A stretch of DNA of 64,000 nt from an uncultured Colwellia sp. (GTDB lineage: Bacteria > Pseudomonadota > Gammaproteobacteria > Enterobacterales > Alteromonadaceae), in assembly GCA_913058145.1 (NCBI GenBank), contig CAJXQM010000005.1, positions 62,001-126,000 of the forward strand, in the 5' to 3' direction. A program made the position numbers and the translations under genes. This document shows, one piece after another, positions 46,751 to 56,638 of the stretch. The notes under the pieces are model-generated. The model had not been told where the DNA came from. It saw only the letters and a list, made by a program, of their open reading frames with translations, and did not search any database. Numbering within the stretch: the first letter of the stretch is position 1; every line of letters begins with the position of its first letter.

Positions 46751-47260
46751 GTGAGTTTTTTCCCAAGTAGTACCTTTAATAGCAGAAAAACATATCAACC
46801 TAATCTCGTTAGTTTGATGTCTTTGTGCGCCAATAACTATTTTTTATTTTTAAAAATACAGGCTGATCAAACTCAACTTGATCAACAGCGTCATTTTTTT
46901 ATTCATGATCATCTTGCCTATGCGATAACGGTTATTGAAGTGACTCGTTATACTTCGCTTATTACGTTTGAACAAAAAGTGCTTAGGAAGACGGACTTTG
47001 AACAAGAAAAGTCAACAAGCAAAACCATACTGCATTATTTGCATCCTCGTATGTCTATTCGTTTATATCACGATGCTCACATGGCTGAAGTGATCAGCAG
47101 CCAAGACATTCATCAAGTGAAACCACGTTATGACTACCCTAATAAACACATGCATCAACAAGATGAGAAGCAACAAATCAATCAATTTTTGAATGAGTGG
47201 TTACACCTTTGCTTAACGCACGGACAAGTTAATGTTGAGTTAAAACTAGCTTATGATTAG
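46751..47260 (+). CDS. yqiB: DUF1249 protein YqiB
   Basis: Cytosolic protein of 169 residues and unknown function, starting at GTG. It resembles E. coli YqiB across its length: VIEVTRYTSLITFEQK, SIRLYHDAHMAEVISSQ, PRYDYPNKHMHQQDEK and QINQFLNEWLHLCLTHG align well. The last eight bases overlap cpdA, so translation is coupled. Confidence 0.93.
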   Translation: MSFFPSSTFNSRKTYQPNLVSLMSLCANNYFLFLKIQADQTQLDQQRHFFIHDHLAYAITVIEVTRYTSLITFEQKVLRKTDFEQEKSTSKTILHYLHPRMSIRLYHDAHMAEVISSQDIHQVKPRYDYPNKHMHQQDEKQQINQFLNEWLHLCLTHGQVNVELKLAYD

Positions 47261-48011
47261 TCAGAGAAAAGCATTTACGGTTGCCCAATTTAGCGATTGT
47301 CACTTATTTTCAGACAAAAGTTCCAAACATTTTGGTGCTAATGTTTGGCAAAACCTAACACAAGTATTAACTGATATTGCTAGTCGAAAGAATATTGATT
47401 GTGCGGTGTTTACGGGTGATCTCACTCAAGACCATTCTGAATTATCTTATCAATATTTTGTTGAAGCTGTCGCGCAGGCTCAGTTTTCTATCCCGGTGTA
47501 TTTCTTAGCGGGCAATCACGATGATAAAAAGATGATGGCAAAATACTTAACTGCGCCAAACTTTCAAACCAATAGCACAATCAGCCATGATTTTTGGCAA
47601 TTACAGCTAGTAGACAGTAAGAGTGACACTCCATCAGGCTTGGTTAGCCAAAAATCCTTAACTGAATTAGCTCAACGAATAGACAACAATAAATTTCAAT
47701 TACTGATGATGCACCATCACCCGGTCAACATTGGCTATTATATTGATAAACATGGCTTAATAAATCAGCAAACTTTTTGGCAAACTATTAATCAATTAAA
47801 TGATGCAAACATGACTATAAAAGCCATTGCCTGTGGGCATGTACATAGAGCTAGCCAACTGTCTAAACATCAAGTTGATATTTATACTTGCCCGGCAACG
47901 TCTGTCCAATTTGGCGAGGCTAAAGAAAAAATGGCCTCTATTGTGCCAAGTTATCGATTATTTTACCTTAACAGTAATGGTACAATGACCAGTGAGATTA
48001 TCACTCCTTAA
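47253..48011 (+). CDS. cpdA: 3',5'-cyclic-AMP phosphodiesterase CpdA
   Basis: Metallophosphoesterase of 252 residues that hydrolyses cAMP and so tunes Crp-controlled genes. The two-metal site is spread over FSDCHLF, TGDLTQDHS, GNHDDK, MHHHPVN and CGHVHRA, all intact. It overlaps yqiB by eight bases and is followed by yqiA after 42. Confidence 0.94.
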   Translation: MISQRKAFTVAQFSDCHLFSDKSSKHFGANVWQNLTQVLTDIASRKNIDCAVFTGDLTQDHSELSYQYFVEAVAQAQFSIPVYFLAGNHDDKKMMAKYLTAPNFQTNSTISHDFWQLQLVDSKSDTPSGLVSQKSLTELAQRIDNNKFQLLMMHHHPVNIGYYIDKHGLINQQTFWQTINQLNDANMTIKAIACGHVHRASQLSKHQVDIYTCPATSVQFGEAKEKMASIVPSYRLFYLNSNGTMTSEIITP

Positions 48012-48053
48012 GCGCTTATTCCTTAAAAAAGCTAATTTGATAGAAGTACAGTA

Positions 48054-48653
48054 ATGCAAAAAATAATTCTTTATATTCATGGCTTTAACTCATCACCTTT
48101 ATCAATTAAAGCAGAGCAAACACGACAATATTTATGCAAACACTTCCCTCAGGTTCATTTCTATTGTCCGCAACTTGCTAGCAATCCCAAAGAGGCTATT
48201 AATCAACTTGAACACATCATTCAATCTTATCAAACTAATACTTCATGGTACTTAATGGGTTCCTCATTAGGTGGGTATTTTGCTAGCTACTTGTCAGAGA
48301 AATATAATTATCCAAGTGTACTCATTAACCCTGCAATTAAGCCTTTTGAATTACTGAAAGACTATCTTGGAGAACAAGTAAATCCTTATACAGGAGAGGT
48401 TTATCAAGTCACCAGAGATCATATGATTGAACTAAAAGCGATTGAACCAAAATCCCCTAGTTTCGATATGCAGAAAAAAAATAATTATCTAGTTATGGTA
48501 CAAACCGATGATGAAGTGTTAAATTACCAACAAGCAGTTGAAAAGTACCAACACTGCCGATTAGTAATCGAGCAGGGTGGTGATCATAGTTTTGTCGATT
48601 TTGAGCAACATTTACCGACAATAGCAGATTTTTTTCAACTCAACCGTTTTTAA
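48054..48653 (+). CDS. yqiA: esterase YqiA
   Basis: Alpha/beta-hydrolase of 199 residues similar to the acyl-CoA thioesterase/esterase YqiA. The nucleophile elbow is GSSLGGYFAS (Ser near residue 71), the acid is in TDDEVLNY and the histidine in GGDHSFVDF. N-terminal IHGFNSSPLS is the oxyanion region. Position between cpdA and parE matches E. coli. Confidence 0.92.
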   Translation: MQKIILYIHGFNSSPLSIKAEQTRQYLCKHFPQVHFYCPQLASNPKEAINQLEHIIQSYQTNTSWYLMGSSLGGYFASYLSEKYNYPSVLINPAIKPFELLKDYLGEQVNPYTGEVYQVTRDHMIELKAIEPKSPSFDMQKKNNYLVMVQTDDEVLNYQQAVEKYQHCRLVIEQGGDHSFVDFEQHLPTIADFFQLNRF

Positions 48654-48702
48654 TACAGTAAAAACACCAAACAAAAATAATATTTATAAAGATACTATAA
48701 AC

Positions 48703-50595
48703 ATGACCGACCAATATAACTCCGACTCAATTGAAGTACTCAGCGGTTTAGAACCCGTTCGCCGTCGTCCAGGTATGTATACTGATACCACTCGCCCGAA
48801 TCATTTAGGTCAAGAAGTTATTGATAATTCGGTGGACGAAGCGCTTGCAGGCCATGCACAAAATATTTCAGTGGTGTTAGATATCGATCAATCATTAGAA
48901 ATTATTGATGATGGTCGTGGTATGCCAACAGATATCCACCCAGAAGAAGGCGTTTCAGGTGTTGAACTCATTTTTTGTAAGTTGCATGCGGGTGGTAAGT
49001 TTTCCAATAAAAACTATCAATTTTCAGGTGGCTTGCATGGCGTTGGTATTTCTGTAGTTAATGCTTTATCGACACGTGTTGATGTGAGCGTAAGGCGTAA
49101 TGGTATAGTCTATGAAATGGCTTTTGAAAATGGCGATAAGGTTGAAGAGCTAACGGAAAAAGGCACTGTTGGTAAACGAAATACGGGTACTCGAGTAAAG
49201 TTTTGGCCTGATCCTAGCTATTTTGATTCACCTAAATTTTCAGTGTTAAAACTTACCCATTTATTAAAAGCAAAGGCAGTGTTATGTCCGGGCTTAACCC
49301 TTAAGTTTCATGACAAAATTGAAAATAAAAAGTACGAATGGTGTTATGAAGATGGTTTAACCGACTATTTAAAAGAATCTGTTAAAGGCTATGTTAATTT
49401 ACCTGAAGAGCCTTTTATTGGGGTGTTTTCATCGCAAAATGAGGCGGCTGACTGGGCAGTAACTTGGCTACCTGAAGGCGGAGAAGGTATAGGCGAAAGT
49501 TATGTTAACTTAATCCCTACTATTGCAGGCGGTACGCATGTTAACGGGTTACGCCAAGGCTTGTTAGAAGCAATGCGTGAATTTTGTGAATTTCGAAACT
49601 TAGTTCCCCGAGGTATTAAATTAACCCCTGATGATATCTGGGACAAATGTAGTTATATCTTATCGATAAAAATGCAAGATCCACAATTTGCCGGTCAAAC
49701 TAAAGAGCGTTTATCATCACGCCAATGTGCCGCGTTTGTAATCGGCGTAGTGAAAGACGCTTTTAGCTTATGGCTAAATGAACATACGGATATAGCGGAA
49801 ACCCTCGCAGATTTTTGTATCAACAACGCCCAAAAACGACTTAGAGCAAGTAAAAAAGTGGTACGAAAAAAGATTACCCAAGGTCCTGCGTTACCTGGAA
49901 AACTCACCGATTGTGGCAGCCAAGATTTATTACGCACAGAATTATTTTTAGTGGAAGGTGACTCTGCTGGCGGTAGTGCTAAACAGGCACGTGATCGTGA
50001 AATACAAGCCATTATGCCACTGAGAGGTAAAATTCTTAATACGTGGGAAGTTGATTCAGGACAAATCTTAGCCTCGCAAGAAGTCCATGATATTTCTGTC
50101 GCCTTAGGTATCGATCCCGATAGCGATGATTTATCAGAATTACGTTACGGTAAAATTTGTATTCTTGCCGATGCTGACTCTGATGGTCTGCATATTGCTA
50201 CCTTATTGTGCGCCTTATTTACGCAACATTTTTTACCACTAGTACAAGCAGGGCATGTTTATGTAGCCATGCCGCCATTGTATCGCATTGATATTGGTAA
50301 AGAAGTATTTTACGCGCTAGATGAAGCAGAAAAAGAAGGTATTCTTGATCGAATTGAAGCAGAAAAAAAACGTGGAAAAGTCAACGTACAGCGCTTTAAA
50401 GGCTTGGGTGAAATGAATCCCCCACAATTACGTGAAACCACCATGGATCCGAATACCCGCCGCTTAGTACAATTAACGGCGCTTGATGAAGAGCACAGTG
50501 AAACCATTGAGATGATGGATATGTTGCTATCAAAAAAACGTAGTGGTGATCGAAAAACATGGCTACAAAGTAAAGGTGACATGGCGATCGTTTAA
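48703..50595 (+). CDS. parE: DNA topoisomerase IV subunit B
   Basis: ATPase subunit of topoisomerase IV, 630 residues. GHKL ATP-site motifs are IDNSVDEALAGHA, DDGRGMPTD and GGLHGVGISVVNAL; the TOPRIM part has EGDSAGGSAKQARD, PLRGKILN and DADSDGLHIA. The C-terminal RFKGLGEMNP is the ParE/GyrB signature. It closes the nudF-parE group, 36 kb from parC. Confidence 0.97.
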   Translation: MTDQYNSDSIEVLSGLEPVRRRPGMYTDTTRPNHLGQEVIDNSVDEALAGHAQNISVVLDIDQSLEIIDDGRGMPTDIHPEEGVSGVELIFCKLHAGGKFSNKNYQFSGGLHGVGISVVNALSTRVDVSVRRNGIVYEMAFENGDKVEELTEKGTVGKRNTGTRVKFWPDPSYFDSPKFSVLKLTHLLKAKAVLCPGLTLKFHDKIENKKYEWCYEDGLTDYLKESVKGYVNLPEEPFIGVFSSQNEAADWAVTWLPEGGEGIGESYVNLIPTIAGGTHVNGLRQGLLEAMREFCEFRNLVPRGIKLTPDDIWDKCSYILSIKMQDPQFAGQTKERLSSRQCAAFVIGVVKDAFSLWLNEHTDIAETLADFCINNAQKRLRASKKVVRKKITQGPALPGKLTDCGSQDLLRTELFLVEGDSAGGSAKQARDREIQAIMPLRGKILNTWEVDSGQILASQEVHDISVALGIDPDSDDLSELRYGKICILADADSDGLHIATLLCALFTQHFLPLVQAGHVYVAMPPLYRIDIGKEVFYALDEAEKEGILDRIEAEKKRGKVNVQRFKGLGEMNPPQLRETTMDPNTRRLVQLTALDEEHSETIEMMDMLLSKKRSGDRKTWLQSKGDMAIV

Positions 50596-50640
50596 TTTGT
50601 CTTGTATGGCAATTATGTCAATACAGGACTCACTATTAAA

Positions 50641-51375
50641 TCAAGCTTTTGATAAAAATATTATTATAGCGACTAGCACGCCACCACCCAATGCAACAAA
50701 ACTATATTTTTTGTGTTCTTGTTCAGCTTTAGGTAATAGATGCGTTGCACCGACATAAAGTAGTGCACCTGCTGATAATGATAACAATGAACCTAACATT
50801 GGTTTACTAATATCACTTATTAGTGGGTATGAAACCAGCATTCCAATCGGAGTGGTTAGTGCAGCTGCAAACAGTGAGAGAATCATAGCCTTTCTCTCAC
50901 TGAATCCGCCTCGTATTAATAATAGATAAGTAATGATACCTTCAGGAAATTCATGTAAAACCATGCCCGCAGTGGCGAGGAACCCTGTAAAAACACTCAC
51001 GGTAAAAGCAATAGAGTAGATAAAACCATCGATAAACGAGTGGAAGCCAATACCCATCATTGACACAAGCCCAAGGCCATATGTCTCTTTTTCAGGTTTT
51101 TTTTGACATACAAATACTGTAATAAAACGATTAAATAAATGTAACCCAAAATATCCAACTAACAAATAAATAGCAGAATTAGGGTTCATTGATAATGATT
51201 TAGGAATAATGTGAAGAAATGAGGCCGAGATGAGAACACCTGCGGCGAAACACATAAAGTATGTACTATTACGTTGACCCCAATCGGTATATTTACGTAT
51301 TGTATATATGCCAATTGAAGTAACAATGGCTGCCAAAGAACTCGTGGCAAGAGCTGTCCAAAATGTATTTTCCAT
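50641..51375 (-). CDS. ZIP-family metal transporter
   Basis: Inner-membrane zinc/iron permease of 244 residues with about eight helices. Metal-site motifs are FHSFIDGFIYSIAF (helix 4) and VLHEFPEGIITYL (helix 5). It is in the zinc-uptake group, but substrate cannot be fixed. It follows a ferritin-like gene by eight bases in a small metal-related run (50.6-52.8 kb), and is convergent with parE. Confidence 0.88.
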   Translation of the reverse strand: MENTFWTALATSSLAAIVTSIGIYTIRKYTDWGQRNSTYFMCFAAGVLISASFLHIIPKSLSMNPNSAIYLLVGYFGLHLFNRFITVFVCQKKPEKETYGLGLVSMMGIGFHSFIDGFIYSIAFTVSVFTGFLATAGMVLHEFPEGIITYLLLIRGGFSERKAMILSLFAAALTTPIGMLVSYPLISDISKPMLGSLLSLSAGALLYVGATHLLPKAEQEHKKYSFVALGGGVLVAIIIFLSKA

Positions 51376-51383
51376 CTTAAAAC

Positions 51384-51851
51384 CTATTTAAAGCGTTGTT
51401 CTCGACCTTCTCCTTTTCCACTCTTTCTTTTTCCACTACCTCTTTTGGCACCACCGTTTTCGACGCAACGCTGAAAAGCGGGAAGATGATTTTCTTTTGA
51501 TGCTTTTTGTAGTTTTTTTAGTACTTCCTGAACATCAGGGTAGTCTATTGTTGAATCAAGCAACCTGTCATACATCTCTGTATTGTCGATCTCATCGGCA
51601 ACGCCTAAGTGACATGCATCAATAATAGATAGAGGCGTTTCTATAAGTGAATCCCAATCATCGTTGGGTATAGCAATATTATATTTAGCAAACAAAGGTA
51701 ATAAGGCTTGAATATGATGGCCTTCTGCTTCCACTATGTTAATGAATGGCCGTATTTCACCAAACTTATTAATGACGGCACGGTATGTTGCGCGCGCCTT
51801 ATACTCATCGTTGATTGCTTCTATAAGTGCACTGTGTAAATTGTCAGACAT
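51384..51851 (-). CDS. ferritin-like protein, DUF2202 type
   Basis: Four-helix-bundle protein of 155 residues resembling DUF2202. Carboxylate/histidine ligands are seen in EAINDEYKARATY, IVEAEGHHIQALLP and DEIDNTEMYDRLL, consistent with a di-iron site. The last 20 residues are Gly/Lys/Arg-rich (GGAKRGSGKRKSGKGEGR), a possible nucleic-acid or polyanion contact. It is coupled with the ZIP transporter, so metal storage or oxidation is likely. Confidence 0.78.
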   Translation of the reverse strand: MSDNLHSALIEAINDEYKARATYRAVINKFGEIRPFINIVEAEGHHIQALLPLFAKYNIAIPNDDWDSLIETPLSIIDACHLGVADEIDNTEMYDRLLDSTIDYPDVQEVLKKLQKASKENHLPAFQRCVENGGAKRGSGKRKSGKGEGREQRFK

Positions 51852-52093
51852 TGTTTCCTCCTAATAAAACAATAGGTGTAATAAATTTAGGCCTATTAGC
51901 CTATTTAAAAAGTAATATTGTTGGCGACAATAAGTGAACAAAGCTTGACCGCTATTGCTAATATACCGGCGAACTATCACTTGGAAAGATTGCGTTAACG
52001 CTCTTAATTAATACAAAGCACTTTATAAGGTATTTAGCTTTAACTACATCTCTAACAGCGAGTAAATTTACGATTGCTTGCGCTTGTTATATT

Positions 52094-52324
52094 TCACCGC
52101 AACATTGCATCTAGTTGATTTACTATCTCAACCCAATCTGCATCGTCGTCTAACGCCTGTTTTAAAAATGTTGCTTGTGAGGTATTCCAGAAATATGCTT
52201 GGTGTAATTCTATATTACCCAATAGCTGACCATTTTTATTTATGAAGTTATTGATGCCTTCTTCTGTGCTGTTTAGCCCTAATTGATCAAATAATGAAAC
52301 GATAGAATGAAGTGGCTTTTCCAT
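52094..52324 (-). CDS. DUF2789 family small protein
   Basis: Cytosolic protein of 76 residues matching DUF2789: HSIVSLFDQLGLNSTEEGI, a Phe-Trp in AYFWNTSQATFLKQALDDD, and DWVEIVNQLDAMLR at the end. Function unknown. Found in the ferritin/ZIP run on the minus strand; spaced from its neighbours by 160-240 bases. Confidence 0.82.
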   Translation of the reverse strand: MEKPLHSIVSLFDQLGLNSTEEGINNFINKNGQLLGNIELHQAYFWNTSQATFLKQALDDDADWVEIVNQLDAMLR

Positions 52325-52485
52325 GAGATTATCCTTAATATACTTTAGTGCGAGGTTGAATATTTCGGTTTAGTTATACCAACATCCAGCACAGTGACAG
52401 TTTGTGGAGTAGTATTAGCATAGTACAATATAAAAAAGTAAAAAAGTCATGGAACGAACTGTTCGACTGCTGATTATTATGCTGT

Positions 52486-52773
52486 TTATTGATGAGCAAT
52501 AGGTTTATCAGTAAACAAATAATCCTTTAACTCTTTATCAAATCCTGGATCTTTTCTTCTAATCCATTCAAGCACCATTGCTGCATGCTCTTTTTCTTCA
52601 TCTCTGTTGTGAGCAAGTATTGCTTTTAATTCTTCGTCTTTACAGGCGTCTACTCGTTGATTGTACCAATCAACTGCTTCAAGCTCCTCCATCAATGAGA
52701 TAATAGCTCGATGCATATCCTTTGTTTTGTTTTTAAGTTCTTCAATAGGCTCGTGATAACCTTCATTTGACAT
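52486..52773 (-). CDS. EncFtn-like ferritin core without targeting peptide
   Basis: Ferritin-like protein of 95 residues that matches the encapsulated-ferritin family (R. rubrum EncFtn) almost end to end: RAIISLMEELEAVDWYNQR (22-40), ILAHNRDEEKEHAAM (52-66) and YLFTDKPI. Predicted iron ligands are Glu30, Glu60 and His63, equal to Glu32, Glu62 and His65 of the R. rubrum protein. It stops right after the core, so it lacks the C-terminal peptide that directs cargo into encapsulin, and no encapsulin gene is nearby. Activity as a free ferroxidase is inferred. Confidence 0.85.
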   Translation of the reverse strand: MSNEGYHEPIEELKNKTKDMHRAIISLMEELEAVDWYNQRVDACKDEELKAILAHNRDEEKEHAAMVLEWIRRKDPGFDKELKDYLFTDKPIAHQ

Positions 52774-52943
52774 TGTTTTACCCTCGATAGTTGGATGTTT
52801 AGCTTATGCATAACAACTTAGTATAGATACATTTTGATTAATATCTGGTTGATAAGTCATTTAATCCTTATTTAATCCCAATCAATAGCTGTGTGTACCG
52901 TTGTTCTTATGTATGTTATTGGTTTTTAATTTAATAACTCAGG

Positions 52944-52949
52944 TATAAT
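52944..52949 (+). promoter_or_regulatory. -10 element of the following phosphatase-family gene
   Basis: Perfect TATAAT, placing the start site near 52956. No good -35 is visible at 16-18 bases; TTGGTT at 52919-52924 has a spacing of 19. Confidence 0.55.
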
Positions 52950-52976
52950 TATTACTCATCGTTTAGTAGAGTTAAC

Positions 52977-54068
52977 ATCATCAACCACAAAGATCAAAAC
53001 GAAATAAATAAGATACTTCCACCTATAGGCGTATCAAATTTACAACTTAAAATTGCCACGTTTAATTTATTTAATTACCTTGAGCCGCCCAATGCTTTTT
53101 ATGATTTTGAGCGCATTTATAGTGCCGCGCAATGGCACAAAAAACAAACGTGGATTGCAGAGTATTTACGTGAATATCAGCCTGATATTATTGGTTTTCA
53201 AGAAGTTTTTAGTACTGAATCGTTAAAGGCACTAGTAGAGTTGCAGGGCTATCGTTATTTTAAAGTGGTTGATCAACCCCATGTAATTGATGACTTTATT
53301 TATCAACGTCCTGTTGTTGCTATTGCGTCGCGATATCCTATTGTTGATGCCGTTGCAATAAAACCAAACACTGAACTTGCACAAACATTAGGTTTAGCCA
53401 ATGATTTTTGTTTTAGTCGAAAAGTCTTAAGGGCGACGGTTGATGTACCTCATATTGGCAACTGCGATTGTTATGTGGTGCATTTTAAATCTAAACGTTC
53501 CATGATTGATCTCGATGAGAAAAATAAATCTCGGTCGGCAGAAAAAATAATTATTGAAAGTTTAAAAGCACACGTGGCAGGTGCTTGGGGGTCAACGATA
53601 CAGCGTGGCAGTGAAGCAACGTTATTAATGATTGAGATGATAGCGCGACGTGAGGCGACTAATTACCCCATGGTATTAATGGGAGATTTTAATAATACCT
53701 TAACTGACGGTGTTTTAGGTCATCTACTAACAAACACCTTACGCTTTGTTTCTTCTATTGACCGTGATGCCTATCTAGCTCAGTATTGTTTAAAAGATGC
53801 CTGGAACCTATTTGAAGTGGCGATCATCAATGAAGCTAATCGAGAAATAAAAGAAATACGTACCCCAACACATTATTTTGGCGGTGGTAGCTCCGTACTC
53901 GATTACATCTTATTATCATGTGAATTTGATGCAAGTTATCACGATAGCCTTTACCAGGTCAGCGCTTATGATACTTATGATCGACATTTAATTAATCCTA
54001 TTTTTGAACGTGACGGAGAAAGCACCGATCATGGCATTGTGTCAGTCACATTAACCTTAAGATCATAA
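52977..54068 (+). CDS. endonuclease/exonuclease/phosphatase-family protein, non-standard start
   Basis: EEP-fold hydrolase of about 363 residues; substrate unknown. The catalytic Asn is in KIATFNLFNY, Glu in IGFQEVF, the His in VVHFKSK, Asp/Asn in LMGDFNN and Asp-His in STDHGIVS. The frame is open from 52938, but there is no ATG, GTG or TTG before TTG at 53241, which would remove the Asn and Glu. The start is therefore probably a rare codon: ATC at 52977 or 52980 (after AGTAGAG), or an ATA further on. A sequencing error is an alternative. Coordinates use 52977. Confidence 0.75.
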   Translation: MINHKDQNEINKILPPIGVSNLQLKIATFNLFNYLEPPNAFYDFERIYSAAQWHKKQTWIAEYLREYQPDIIGFQEVFSTESLKALVELQGYRYFKVVDQPHVIDDFIYQRPVVAIASRYPIVDAVAIKPNTELAQTLGLANDFCFSRKVLRATVDVPHIGNCDCYVVHFKSKRSMIDLDEKNKSRSAEKIIIESLKAHVAGAWGSTIQRGSEATLLMIEMIARREATNYPMVLMGDFNNTLTDGVLGHLLTNTLRFVSSIDRDAYLAQYCLKDAWNLFEVAIINEANREIKEIRTPTHYFGGGSSVLDYILLSCEFDASYHDSLYQVSAYDTYDRHLINPIFERDGESTDHGIVSVTLTLRS

Positions 54069-54196
54069 TGATGAGCGTATGTTTGATTTGAATGTTTTGA
54101 TTAGTCTCTCAATATTTTATTGCTGAGTTAACAGTCATGAAATAGAGTTTGTGGTATACTGATAAGTAATTAAACTATTAAAAAATTCTAATTATT

Positions 54197-56572
54197 GTGA
54201 CTTTTAAAGACCCCCACGCAAAACGCGAAGCAAAAAAATATGAAAAACCAGTAGCGTCCCGTGAACTATTGCTCTCTATTATTGAAAAGAGTTCACCTCC
54301 ACCAACATATAACGCCCTCGCTAAAACATTAAAATATCAAGAAGATCATTTACTTGTTGGTTTAAAGCGTCGTCTACGTGCGATGGAAAATAGTGGTCAG
54401 CTGATTTTTAATAAATTCAAACAATACGCTATACCAGAAGAAAGCAGTTTGGTAACAGGAAAAGTTCTTGGCCATAGAGATGGCTTTGGCTTTTTTACAC
54501 CTGATGATCCGGCTAAAAAAGATAAACGAGGTAAAGATTTTTATATTTCTTCTTATGAAATGCAGCGAGTATTTCATGGCGATGTTGTCCAAGCTATGTT
54601 GGTAGACCGCACTGATCGAAAAGGTCGTAAAGAAGTTAAAATTTTAGAGGTGATTGAACCGAGAAAAGCGCCTATTGTAGGACGTTTTTATATTGATCAT
54701 CATGTTTGTTCGATAGTACCAGAAGATACGAAGATAAAACAAGAAATCTTAATTGATCCCAAAGCCAAACTCGGTGCACGTCATGGTCAAATGGTAGTAG
54801 TTGACCTAGTGCAAAGACCCACCAAACGTTCATTGGCAATTGGAAATGTCATTGAAGTTTTAGGCGATCACATGGCGCCAGGTATGGAGATTGACATAGC
54901 CTTACGTGCGCATGATTTACCGCATGAATTTTCTTCTGATGTTCAAGCTGAAACGGCTTGCATTAGTGATGAAGTTGAAGAATCATCAAAATTACCGCGT
55001 AAAGATCTTAGAACGCTACCGCTTGTAACAATTGATGGTGATGATGCGCGTGATTTTGATGATGCAGTTTACTGTGAACCGAAAAAATCAGGTGGTTGGC
55101 GTCTATGGGTTGCTATTGCTGATGTTAGTTATTATGTTCGTCATGGTAGTGCACTAGATGATGAAGCTATTTCTCGTGGTAATTCTGTTTATTTTCCTAG
55201 CCAAGTTATTCCCATGTTGCCAGAAAAACTTTCCAATGGCTTATGCTCTTTAAATCCAGATGTAGACCGTCTTTGTATGGTGTGTGAAATGACGGTAAGT
55301 GCCGTAGGCAAACTTTCAGGTAGTCAATTTTACCCGGCCGTTATGCGCTCACATGCACGTTTCACCTACAGTAAAGTTGCTAAAATACTTGATGGTGACG
55401 AGATATTAAGAACTGAATATAAAGCATTAGTGCCTGATTTAGAGAACCTTAAGGATATGTATTTATCGTTAAGTGATGCGCGTAATAAACGTGGCGCCAT
55501 TGCGTTTGAAACCGAAGAGTCATTATTTCTTTTTAATGCGGATAAAAAAATAGAAAGCGTTGTGCCGCTTATCCGTAATGATGCCCATAAAATCATTGAA
55601 GAATGTATGATTTTAGCCAATGTGGCTACCGCTAAGTTTATTGAAAAAAATAATAAACCGGGATTATTTCGCGTACACGATAAACCAAGTGAAGATAAAT
55701 ATAATAAATTTGTCAGTTATTTGTCTGAACTGGGTATTCCCCTGCCTAAAAGAGAAGCACCAGAGCCACAAGATTATTGTGATATTTTAGCAAAAGTGGC
55801 AGATCGTCCGGATCAAGAACTTATTCAAACTATGTTGCTGCGTTCAATGCGCCAAGCGGTTTATCAAAGTGATAATCTTGGGCATTTTGGTTTAGCGCTG
55901 CAATCATATAGTCATTTTACTTCTCCTATTCGTCGCTACCCTGATCTGGTCGTACATAGGGTGATCAAAAGTATTCTTCAACAGCAGCTTAGCTCAAATG
56001 AAACAGTAGACGCTAATGCAGGTTTGTATAATTATAAACTTGAAGAAGTGATTGAGTTAGGTGAGCATTGCTCTATGACAGAGCGTCGGGCTGATGAAGC
56101 CACTCGTGATGTTAGTGACTGGCTAAAATGTGAATTTATGCAAGATCATGTTGGTGATCGTTTTACCGGTGTTATCAGTACAGTGACTAATTTTGGCCTT
56201 TTTGTTCGCTTACAAGATTTACATATTGAAGGCTTGGTACATATTACTGCGCTTGGTCAAGACTATTATCACTATGATGATGTTCGCATGTGTTTAACAG
56301 GTGAAAATAGTGGTGTTAAATACCGTGTTGGTGATGTGGTTACGGTACAAGTTGCTGCGGTAAATTTAGATGAAAAGAAAATAGACCTTACCATGCAATT
56401 GACGGGTGATGATAAATCACAGAAGCCAAATAAAAAACCGAAGAAGTCATCAAGCAGTAAGAAATCAACAAGTAGTAAAGCTGCTTTGCCCCAAGAAGAA
56501 AAGAGCAAAGTTAAAAAGCGTAGTGCACGTAAAAAACGTCCCGGTAAAAACGCACGTAAAAATATAAAGTAA
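54197..56572 (+). CDS. rnr: ribonuclease R
   Basis: 3'-5' exoribonuclease of 791 residues able to degrade structured RNA; important for growth in the cold. The start is GTG. An N-terminal helix-turn-helix (20-80) is followed by cold-shock domains, the RNB domain with DGDDARDFDDAVYC at its metal site and SHFTSPIRRYPDL, an S1 domain (about 645-730) and a Lys-rich tail. Its alignment to E. coli RNase R is close. It precedes rlmB, as in many gammaproteobacteria. Confidence 0.96.
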   Translation: MTFKDPHAKREAKKYEKPVASRELLLSIIEKSSPPPTYNALAKTLKYQEDHLLVGLKRRLRAMENSGQLIFNKFKQYAIPEESSLVTGKVLGHRDGFGFFTPDDPAKKDKRGKDFYISSYEMQRVFHGDVVQAMLVDRTDRKGRKEVKILEVIEPRKAPIVGRFYIDHHVCSIVPEDTKIKQEILIDPKAKLGARHGQMVVVDLVQRPTKRSLAIGNVIEVLGDHMAPGMEIDIALRAHDLPHEFSSDVQAETACISDEVEESSKLPRKDLRTLPLVTIDGDDARDFDDAVYCEPKKSGGWRLWVAIADVSYYVRHGSALDDEAISRGNSVYFPSQVIPMLPEKLSNGLCSLNPDVDRLCMVCEMTVSAVGKLSGSQFYPAVMRSHARFTYSKVAKILDGDEILRTEYKALVPDLENLKDMYLSLSDARNKRGAIAFETEESLFLFNADKKIESVVPLIRNDAHKIIEECMILANVATAKFIEKNNKPGLFRVHDKPSEDKYNKFVSYLSELGIPLPKREAPEPQDYCDILAKVADRPDQELIQTMLLRSMRQAVYQSDNLGHFGLALQSYSHFTSPIRRYPDLVVHRVIKSILQQQLSSNETVDANAGLYNYKLEEVIELGEHCSMTERRADEATRDVSDWLKCEFMQDHVGDRFTGVISTVTNFGLFVRLQDLHIEGLVHITALGQDYYHYDDVRMCLTGENSGVKYRVGDVVTVQVAAVNLDEKKIDLTMQLTGDDKSQKPNKKPKKSSSSKKSTSSKAALPQEEKSKVKKRSARKKRPGKNARKNIK

Positions 56573-56638
56573 TAGTAAATCAACCATCAGTTATGAAAGA
56601 GGTAGGTCGTACATTAGTGCGACAAAGGTAAATAAAAA

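Noticed and set aside
52486-52773. Complete encapsulin nanocompartment system
   Set aside because: No encapsulin shell gene nearby and the cargo-targeting tail is missing.
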